A DNA stretch of 64,000 nt from the NCBI RefSeq assembly GCF_008042035.1, contig NZ_RDBL01000006.1, forward strand, positions 890,572-954,571, written 5' to 3'. Positions 57,417 through 64,000 of the stretch are shown here, one piece after another (the stretch's first letter is position 1; every line of letters begins with the position of its first letter). Both the position numbers and the translations under genes were made by a program. The notes below the pieces were generated by a model, which was not told the DNA's origin, did no database searches, and saw only the letters and a program-made list of their open reading frames with translations. The DNA comes from Streptomyces sp. col6 (GTDB taxonomy: Bacteria; Actinomycetota; Actinomycetes; Streptomycetales; Streptomycetaceae).

Positions 57417-60400
57417 GTGAGCACCTCCTCCACCACCCGGCACAGTCCTCACCGTCACGCACGGCCGGGGACCACGGGCCCGTACCGGCTGGTGCGCACC
57501 CTGCCGGGTTCGGTGGAGCCCCCTCTCCTGGACGCGGCGCAGCGCTCGGTGGTTGATCACCCCGGCGGCCCGCTCCTGGTCCTCGCCGGCCCCGGTACGG
57601 GCAAGACCACCACGCTCGTCGAAGCCGTCGCGGCGCGGATCGCCCGGGGCGCCGACCCGGCCCGCCTGCTGATCCTCACCTTCAGCCGCAAGGCCGCCGT
57701 CGAACTGCGCGACCGGATGGCCGCCCGGCTCGGCGCCGCCCGGGGCCCGCAGGCCACCACCTTCCACTCCTTCTGTTACGCGCTCGTCCGCGCCCACCAG
57801 GACGCCGACCTCTTCGCGGACCCGCTGCGGCTGCTCTCCGGGCCGGAACAGGACGTGACCGTCCGCGACCTGCTGGCCGGCCAGCTCGACCTGGAGAAGG
57901 AGGGGCGCCCGCACATCCGCTGGCCCGACGAGCTGCGCGCCTGCCTGACCACGCGCGGCTTCGCCGACGAGGTGCGCGCGGTGCTCGCCCGCAGCCGCGA
58001 GCTGGGCCTCGCCCCGGACGCCCTCGCCGACTTCGCCCGGCGCACCGGCCGGCCCGACTGGGGAGCGGCCGCCCGCTTCCTCGCGGAGTACCTCGACGTG
58101 CTGGACGCCCAGGGCGTGCTGGACTATGCCGAGCTGGTCCACCGCGCGGTGCTGCTCGCGGAGCGCCCCGAGGTGTCGGCGCAGCTGGCCGGGGCGTACG
58201 ACGCGGTGTTCGTCGACGAGTACCAGGACACCGACCCGGCCCAGGTCCGGCTGCTGCACGCGCTGGCCGGCAACCGGGGCCGCGCACCGGGGGGTGGCGG
58301 CGGGCGCGACCTGATCGCCTTCGGTGACCCGGACCAGTCGATCTACGCGTTCCGGGGCGCCGACGTGAACGGCATCCTCGACTTCCCCGAGATGTTCCGC
58401 CGCGCGGACGGCGCCCCGGCCCCGGTCGGCGTTCTCACCACCTCGCGCCGCTCCGGGGACCGGCTGCTCGCCGCCACCCGGCTGCTCACCCGGCGGATGC
58501 CGCTCACCCGGCTGCCCTCGGCGAAGGTCCGCGCCCACCGCGAGCTGCGCGCGGTCCGCGAGGGCGGCAGCGTGGAGACGTACACCTATCCGACCGCCTC
58601 CACCGAGCTGGAGAACATCGCCGACCTGCTGCGCCGCGCGCATCTGGAGGACGGGGTGCCGTGGTCGGAGATGGCGGTGCTCGTCCGGGCCGGCGGCCGC
58701 ACGCTTCCCTCCCTGCGCCGGGCCCTGACCTCGGCGGGCGTCCCGCTGGAGGTCGACGGCGACGACCTGGCCCTGCGCCACGAACCGGCGGTGGGCCCCC
58801 TCCTGACAGCCCTGCGCGCGGTGGCGACGGCGGCGCTGCGGGGTGGGGCGGCCGACGGGGAGGAGGCGTCCTGGCTCGACACCGAGACCGCGCTCACCCT
58901 GCTCTCCTCCCCGCTCGGGGCGATGGACGCCGCCGATCTGCGCCGGCTCGGCCGCGCGCTGCGGGACGAGGAGCGCGCCGCCGGCAGCCGGGTGCCCGCG
59001 CCCTCCGGCGCGCTGCTGGCCCGCGCGCTCGCCGAACCGGAGCGGCTGGTGACGCACGACCCGGCGTACGCCCGGGGCGCCCAGCGCCTGGGCGCGCTGC
59101 TGCGCACGGCGCGCGAGCTGCTGGAGGCCGGAGGGACCGCCGAGGAGGCCCTGTGGGCGCTGTGGTCCGGCACCCCGTGGCCGGACCGGCTGGAGCGCGC
59201 GGCCCTGCGCGGGGGTGCCGCCGGGCGCAACGCGGACCGGGACCTCGACGCGGTCTGCGCCCTGTTCGAGACGGCCGCCCGCGCCGAGGAACGCACCGGC
59301 GGCCGGGGCGCGCTCAACTTTCTGGAGGAGGTCGACGCCCAGGACATCGCGGCCGACACCCTCTCCCGGCGCGCGGTCCGCCCCGACGCCGTCCGGCTGA
59401 TGACCGCCCACCGCTCCAAGGGCCTGGAGTGGCGGCTGGTCGTCGTCGCGGGCGTGCAGGAAGGGCTCTGGCCGGACCTGCGCCGCCGGGGCTCGCTGCT
59501 CGAAGCGGACCGGATCGGCCGCGACGGCCTCGCCGAACCCCTCACGCCCGGCGCCCTTCTCGCGGAGGAGCGGCGGCTGTTCTACGTGGCGGCGACCCGC
59601 GCCCGCGAGCGCCTGGTCGTCACCGCGGTCAAGGCCCCCGCCGACGACGGCGACCAGCCCTCCCGCTTCCTCGCCGAGCTGGGCGTCGAACCCCGGGACG
59701 TCACCGGCCGTCCGCGCCGCCCGCTGTCCGTCGCCGCGCTCGTCGCCGAGCTGCGCGCCACCACCGTCGACCCCGCCGCGTCCGACGCGCTGCGCGAGGA
59801 GGCCGCCCGCCGCCTCGCCCGGCTGGCGGCGCTCACGGACGAGGAGGACCGGCCGCTCGTGCCCTCCGCGCACCCGTACCGCTGGTGGGGCCTGTACGAG
59901 CCGACCCGCTCAGCCGTACCGCTGCGCGACCGGGACCTGCCCGTCACCCTCTCCGGCAGCGCGCTCGACCAGCTCGCCAACACCTGCGCGCTCCAGTGGT
60001 TCCTGGGCCGCGAGGTCAAGGCCGACGAGCCCGCGACCGCCGCCCAGGGCTTCGGCAACGTCGTCCACGTCCTGGCCGACGAGGTGGCCTCCGGCCGTAC
60101 GCCCGCCGATCTGGCCGTCCTCATGGAACGGCTCGACTCGGTCTGGGACGGGCTCGTCTTCGACGCCCCCTGGAAGTCGCACCAGGAGAAGGAGCAGGCG
60201 CGCGCCGCCCTCGAACGCTTCCTGCGCTGGCACGTCATGGACCGGGCCGGCCGCACACCCGTCGCCAGTGAGCACGACTTCGACGTGACGCTGGAGGCGG
60301 GGGAGTACGAGGTGCGCATCCGGGGCTCGATGGACCGCGTCGAGCGGGACGCCGAGGGCCGGGCCTACGTCGTCGACTTCAAGACCGGCAAGCAGGCCCC

Positions 60401-60743
60401 GACGAAGGACGAGGTCCAGCGTCACCCCCAGCTCGCCGTTTACCAGGTGGCGGTGCGGGAAGGCGCGGTCGACGACGCCTTCGGCGGTACGCGGCCCGAG
60501 CCGGGCGGCGCCGAACTCGTACAGCTGCGCCAGGCCGCCCCCAAGAAGGAGGGCGGCGACACCGCGCCCAAGGTGCAGGCGCAGGCGCCGCCCGACTCGG
60601 AGTGGGTCTCCGGCCTGCTGGCGACCGCCGCGGGCCGGGTCCTGGACGAGCGGTTCACCCCCACGACCGGCCAGCACTGCGGGCACTGCGCCTTCAAGGC
60701 GTCGTGCAGCGCGCAGCCGGAGGGGCGGCACGTCCTGGAGTAG
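57417..60743 (+). CDS. adnA: AdnA-like helicase-nuclease subunit
   Basis: A 1108-aa UvrD-family motor fused to a RecB-type nuclease. Walker A is GPGTGKTTT (near residue 60), motif II VDEYQDTDPAQ, motif III GDPDQSIYAFRG, motif V/VI MTAHRSKGLEW and VAATRARERL. The C-terminal nuclease (about 840-1100) has the Fe-S cysteines: one at TCALQWF and three in CGHCAFKASC, plus the DFKTGK motif that supplies the catalytic Asp/Lys. AdnAB resects double-strand ends for recombination. In mycobacteria adnA and adnB are adjacent; here an antisense gene separates them. The start GTG has no strong site. Confidence 0.88.
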   Translation: MSTSSTTRHSPHRHARPGTTGPYRLVRTLPGSVEPPLLDAAQRSVVDHPGGPLLVLAGPGTGKTTTLVEAVAARIARGADPARLLILTFSRKAAVELRDRMAARLGAARGPQATTFHSFCYALVRAHQDADLFADPLRLLSGPEQDVTVRDLLAGQLDLEKEGRPHIRWPDELRACLTTRGFADEVRAVLARSRELGLAPDALADFARRTGRPDWGAAARFLAEYLDVLDAQGVLDYAELVHRAVLLAERPEVSAQLAGAYDAVFVDEYQDTDPAQVRLLHALAGNRGRAPGGGGGRDLIAFGDPDQSIYAFRGADVNGILDFPEMFRRADGAPAPVGVLTTSRRSGDRLLAATRLLTRRMPLTRLPSAKVRAHRELRAVREGGSVETYTYPTASTELENIADLLRRAHLEDGVPWSEMAVLVRAGGRTLPSLRRALTSAGVPLEVDGDDLALRHEPAVGPLLTALRAVATAALRGGAADGEEASWLDTETALTLLSSPLGAMDAADLRRLGRALRDEERAAGSRVPAPSGALLARALAEPERLVTHDPAYARGAQRLGALLRTARELLEAGGTAEEALWALWSGTPWPDRLERAALRGGAAGRNADRDLDAVCALFETAARAEERTGGRGALNFLEEVDAQDIAADTLSRRAVRPDAVRLMTAHRSKGLEWRLVVVAGVQEGLWPDLRRRGSLLEADRIGRDGLAEPLTPGALLAEERRLFYVAATRARERLVVTAVKAPADDGDQPSRFLAELGVEPRDVTGRPRRPLSVAALVAELRATTVDPAASDALREEAARRLARLAALTDEEDRPLVPSAHPYRWWGLYEPTRSAVPLRDRDLPVTLSGSALDQLANTCALQWFLGREVKADEPATAAQGFGNVVHVLADEVASGRTPADLAVLMERLDSVWDGLVFDAPWKSHQEKEQARAALERFLRWHVMDRAGRTPVASEHDFDVTLEAGEYEVRIRGSMDRVERDAEGRAYVVDFKTGKQAPTKDEVQRHPQLAVYQVAVREGAVDDAFGGTRPEPGGAELVQLRQAAPKKEGGDTAPKVQAQAPPDSEWVSGLLATAAGRVLDERFTPTTGQHCGHCAFKASCSAQPEGRHVLE

Positions 60744-60752
60744 CCCAGGAGA

Positions 60753-61658
60753 TCAGTGCTTGCGGGCCACCAGGCCATAGACACTGACATCGGCGTCGGT
60801 GACGTCGTTGATGTCCTGGTAGCGCGTACGGTCCAGCTCGTCCAGGCCCGCCACGAACTCGGGGTCGGGGTTGTGGGCCTCCGGCAGGTCGACGACCCGC
60901 TCGGGACGCCAGCGGTGCACGGCGACGATGCCGGGGTCGAGCAGTTCCAGGCCGTTGTCGGTGACGAAGCGTTCCATCTGGGCGTACGACCGGCGCACCA
61001 TGGCGAAGCCGCGCTCCTTGAAACCCTTCGTGATGCTGCCGACCTGCTCCGGGTTGAGGTCCGAGCTGACGTTGCTCAGGACGAGGACGCTGCCGGGGGC
61101 CAGCGCGTCCACAAGCTTCTTCACGACCGGGTACGCCGTCTCGTCCTCGATGAAGTGCGTCACGGCCGCGAGGACCAGGGTGACCGGGCGGTCGAAGTCG
61201 AGGGTGCGGCGGGCGGCCTCCAGGATGCGGTCCGGGTCGCGCAGATCCGCCTCGATGTAGTCGGTACGGCCCTCGGGACCGCTGGTGAGCAGGGCCTGCG
61301 CGTGGACGAGGACCACGGGGTCGTTGTCCACGTAGACCACGCGCGACTCGGGCGCGATGCCCTGCGCGATCTGGTGCACGTTCGCCTGCGTCGGCAGTCC
61401 GGTGCCGATGTCCAGGAACTGCCGGATGCCGTCGTTGGCCGCGAGGGTCACCGCGCGCCGCATGAAGTCCCGGTTGTGCCGCACGGTGAGGTAGCCGCGC
61501 GGATTGGCGGCCAGCGCCATGGCGGCGGCCTCGCGGTCGGCCGGGTAGTTGTCCTTGCCGCCGAGGAAGACGTCGTAGACCCGTGCCGGGTGCGCCTTCG
61601 TCGTGTCGATGCGCTTCCTGAGCCCGGTGGCGTCAGGGGCGGGTGCGTCGGCGCTCAT
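60753..61658 (-). CDS. SAM-dependent methyltransferase (DUF574 / methyltransferase-19)
   Basis: A 301-aa protein. The DUF574 signature TKAHPARVYDVFLGGKDNYPADREA is followed by a SAM site (FLDIGTGLPTQANVH), VYVDNDPVVLVHAQALL and YIEADLRDPDRIL. The family is abundant in Streptomyces and close relatives, often near secondary metabolism, with no known substrate. GAGGAC lies 6-7 bases before the ATG. It is inserted on the opposite strand between adnA and adnB, with stops 10 bases apart from adnA. Confidence 0.87.
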   Translation of the reverse strand: MSADAPAPDATGLRKRIDTTKAHPARVYDVFLGGKDNYPADREAAAMALAANPRGYLTVRHNRDFMRRAVTLAANDGIRQFLDIGTGLPTQANVHQIAQGIAPESRVVYVDNDPVVLVHAQALLTSGPEGRTDYIEADLRDPDRILEAARRTLDFDRPVTLVLAAVTHFIEDETAYPVVKKLVDALAPGSVLVLSNVSSDLNPEQVGSITKGFKERGFAMVRRSYAQMERFVTDNGLELLDPGIVAVHRWRPERVVDLPEAHNPDPEFVAGLDELDRTRYQDINDVTDADVSVYGLVARKH

Positions 61659-61787
61659 ATGACCGTCCTCGTAAGGCTGTTGGTGCGACAAGCAGACAAT
61701 TTAGACCTGTTCCGGTGTGACGTGTGCCACCGGGAGAGGGAGGCGGATGCGGGATCCGCGGCTTCGTGGGTTGTCGGTGGCGCCGGT

Positions 61788-61793
61788 TAGCCT
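61788..61793 (+). promoter_or_regulatory. -10 element for adnB
   Basis: TAGCCT, 7 bases before the GTG of adnB. It is a dedicated promoter, consistent with adnB no longer sharing a transcript with adnA. The -35 is not clear. The geometry predicts a leaderless mRNA. Confidence 0.5.
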
Positions 61794-61800
61794 CTGTGGA

Positions 61801-64000
61801 GTGTCCCCGCGCCTCACCGATCCCGAGCAGCTCAAGGAGCTTCTGGGCATCCCCTTCACCCCGGAGCAGACGGCCTGCATCACCGCGCCGCCCGCCCCGC
61901 AGGTGATCGTGGCCGGAGCCGGTTCGGGGAAGACCACGGTGATGGCCGCCCGCGTGGTGTGGCTGGTCGGCACCGGCCAGGTGGCCCCCGAGCAGGTCCT
62001 CGGACTCACCTTCACCAACAAGGCGGCCGGTGAGCTGGCCGAGCGCGTACGCAAGGCACTCGTCGCCGCCGGAGTCACCGACCCGGACGTGATCGACCCG
62101 GACAACCCCCCGGGCGAGCCCGGCATCTCCACGTACCACGCCTTCGCCGGGCGGCTGCTGACCGAGCACGGGCTGCGCATCGGGCTCGAACCGGGCGTCC
62201 GCCTCCTCGCCGACGCCACCCGCTACCAGCTCGCCGCCCGCGTGCTGCGCGAGGCCCCCGGCCCCTACCCCGCACTGACCAGGTCCTTCCCCACCCTCGT
62301 CAGCGACCTGCTCGCGCTCGACGCCGAGCTGGCCGAACACCTCGTACGCCCCGAACAGCTCGACGCGCACGACACCGAGCTGCTGCGCACGCTGGAGACG
62401 GCCCGGCTCAGCAACGCCGAACTGCGCAAGATCCCCGAGGCCGCCGGGGCCCGCCGCGAACTGCTCGCGCTGACCCGGCGCTACCGCGAGGCGAAGCGGA
62501 GCCGCGACCTCCTCGACTTCGGCGACCAGATCGCCCGCTCCGCAGAGCTGGCCCTCACCCGCCCCGAGGTCGGCGCGATCCTGCGCGACGAGTACCGCGT
62601 CGTCCTGCTCGACGAGTACCAGGACACCTCCGTCGCCCAGCGGCTCCTGCTCTCCGCCCTCTTCGGCAGCGGCCCCGGTACCGGCCCGACCGGGCACGCC
62701 GTCACCGCCGTCGGTGACCCCTGCCAGGCCATCTACGGCTGGCGCGGTGCCTCCGTCGCCAACCTCGACGACTTCCCGCACCACTTCCCGCACGCCGACG
62801 GCACCCCCGCCACCCGCTACGCGCTGAGCGAGAACCGCCGCAGCGGAGGCCGCCTCCTCCACCTCGCCAACGGGCTCGCCGCGCCCCTGCGCGCCATGCA
62901 CGAGGGCGTCGAGGCCCTGCGCCCCGCCCCCGGCGCCGAGCGCGACGGCCTCGTCCGCTGCGCACTGCTGCCCACCCACACCGAGGAGATCGCCTGGCTC
63001 GCGGACTCGATCGCCCACCTCGTGCGCACCGGCAAGGCACCCGGCGAGATCGCCGTCCTGTGCCGCACCGCCGGTGACTTCCCGGAGATCCAGGCCGCGC
63101 TGGTCGCCCGCGACATCCCGGTCGAGGTCGTCGGCCTCTCCGGGCTGCTCCACCTCCCCGAGGTCGCGGACCTCGTCGCCGTCTGCGAAGTGCTCCAGGA
63201 CCCGGGGGCCAACGCCGCCCTCGTCCGCCTGCTCACCGGCCCCCGCTGGCGGATCGGCCCCCGCGACCTGGCCCTGCTCGGCCGCCGGGCCCGCCTCCTC
63301 GTCCACCGCGCCGCCCACGGCGACGACGAGGACTTCGACCCCGACCGCAGGCTCGCCGAGGCCGTCGAGGGGGTCGACCCGGCCGAGGTGATCTCCCTCG
63401 CCGACGCCCTGGACACCTTCCTGGACGCGGGCGGCGAGGAGGACGACCGGCTTCCGTTCTCCGCCGAGGCCCGGATCCGCTTCGCCCGCCTCGCCGCCGA
63501 ACTGCGCGACCTGCGCCGCTCGCTCGCCGACCCCCTGATGGACGTCCTGCACCGGGTCCTGGCCACCACCGGCCTGGAGGTCGAGCTCTCCGCGTCCCCG
63601 CAGGCGCTCGCCGCCCGCCGTCGCGAGACGCTGGGCAACTTCCTCGACGTCGCCGCCCGCTTCGCCGCCGTCGACGGCGAGGCCACACTGCTCGCCTTCC
63701 TCGGCTTCCTGCGCACCGCCGCCCAGTACGAGAAGGGCCTCGACAACGCGCTGCCCGGCGGCGAGAACACCGTCAAGGTCCTCACCGCCCACAAGTCCAA
63801 GGGCCTGGAATGGGACGTCGTCGCGGTGCCCGGACTGGTCACCGGCCAGTTCCCCAGCGGCCAGTCCCGCGACGCCTGGACCTCCCAGGCCAAGGTCCTC
63901 CCGCACGCCCTGCGCGGCGACACCGCCACGCTGCCCGCCCTGCACACCTACGACGCCAAGGGCCTCAAGGGCTTCAAGGAGGAGATGAAGGAGCACCAGC
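61801..64000 (+). CDS. adnB: AdnB-like helicase-nuclease subunit (3' end outside the window)
   Basis: At least 733 codons of a UvrD-family helicase. Walker A is VAGAGSGKTTV (near residue 40), motif II LLDEYQDTSVAQ, motif III GDPCQAIYGWRG, motif IV/V SENRRSGGRL, and late LTAHKSKGLEW. The expected C-terminal nuclease lies beyond the window. It is the partner of adnA (Rv3201c-like), the dominant motor in mycobacteria. The GTG follows TAGCCT by seven bases. The product is not truncated in sequence; only the window ends. Confidence 0.86.
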   Translation, partial: MSPRLTDPEQLKELLGIPFTPEQTACITAPPAPQVIVAGAGSGKTTVMAARVVWLVGTGQVAPEQVLGLTFTNKAAGELAERVRKALVAAGVTDPDVIDPDNPPGEPGISTYHAFAGRLLTEHGLRIGLEPGVRLLADATRYQLAARVLREAPGPYPALTRSFPTLVSDLLALDAELAEHLVRPEQLDAHDTELLRTLETARLSNAELRKIPEAAGARRELLALTRRYREAKRSRDLLDFGDQIARSAELALTRPEVGAILRDEYRVVLLDEYQDTSVAQRLLLSALFGSGPGTGPTGHAVTAVGDPCQAIYGWRGASVANLDDFPHHFPHADGTPATRYALSENRRSGGRLLHLANGLAAPLRAMHEGVEALRPAPGAERDGLVRCALLPTHTEEIAWLADSIAHLVRTGKAPGEIAVLCRTAGDFPEIQAALVARDIPVEVVGLSGLLHLPEVADLVAVCEVLQDPGANAALVRLLTGPRWRIGPRDLALLGRRARLLVHRAAHGDDEDFDPDRRLAEAVEGVDPAEVISLADALDTFLDAGGEEDDRLPFSAEARIRFARLAAELRDLRRSLADPLMDVLHRVLATTGLEVELSASPQALAARRRETLGNFLDVAARFAAVDGEATLLAFLGFLRTAAQYEKGLDNALPGGENTVKVLTAHKSKGLEWDVVAVPGLVTGQFPSGQSRDAWTSQAKVLPHALRGDTATLPALHTYDAKGLKGFKEEMKEHQ

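Noticed and set aside
57107..57436. Minus-strand frame with GLRTTGLRSTE-like repeats
   Set aside because: Its repeats follow from the direct DNA repeats. It has no ribosome site and overlaps the adnA start.

Overview
The window is chromosomal DNA of a Streptomyces or close relative. It is GC-rich, with G or C in nearly all third codon positions, many GTG and a few TTG starts, and dense genes with short intergenic gaps. Gene content is actinobacterial throughout: DUF3117, DUF3107, DUF3152, class F sortase, a SigE-RseA-HtrA-TatB cluster and AdnAB. I see no rRNA or tRNA gene, insertion sequence, prophage, CRISPR array or origin.

Layout. (1) 0.3-8.6 kb is accessory: a methyltransferase; an acetyltransferase/TetR pair divergent from an MFS exporter over a palindromic operator; a short editing-less threonyl-tRNA synthetase behind a Thr-codon leader peptide and terminator; a class F sortase next to a surface protein with 34-residue repeats; a SirB1-like protein and a GNAT enzyme. 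(2) 8.7-29.3 kb follows the order known around M. tuberculosis Rv1177-Rv1239c: ferredoxin, dapC, dapE, LOG protein, folP2, DivIVA-like protein, tag, DUF3117, O-methyltransferase, ECF sigma factor, zinc anti-sigma factor, HtrA, TatB, Mrp, DUF1003, MgtE_N/CBS and CorA. (3) 29.7-36.3 kb holds lineage-specific genes: a SUFU-like protein, an MFS exporter, a zinc-ribbon protein, a PHP phosphoesterase, MarC, a 50-aa protein, a NYN nuclease and a hydrolase. (4) 36.4-64.0 kb follows Rv3211-Rv3201c: DEAD-box helicase, ferritin-like protein, DUF3107, TetR, DUF3152, MoeZ, MGMT-like ATL, AdnA and AdnB (cut by the window end). This block is interrupted at 44.0-49.1 kb by a four-gene polysaccharide cluster and at 60.8-61.7 kb by an antisense methyltransferase.

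Genes that appear to work together: dapC and dapE (meso-diaminopimelate for lysine and peptidoglycan); the sigma factor, anti-sigma factor, HtrA and TatB (envelope stress); the sortase and repeat protein (surface anchoring); the PelF-like glycosyltransferase, 8-TM protein, epimerase and spherulin-4 glycosidase (probable galactosamine-type exopolysaccharide); and AdnA with AdnB (double-strand-break resection).

Most unusual signals: a perfect 180-bp inverted repeat (299-bp spacer) inside and upstream of htrA; the attenuator-controlled second ThrRS with substitutions in the inhibitor-binding region; the PelF/epimerase/Sph cluster; a DEAD-box helicase whose only plausible start is CTG; and many genes with a -10 hexamer 6-7 bases before the start codon, suggesting leaderless transcripts.
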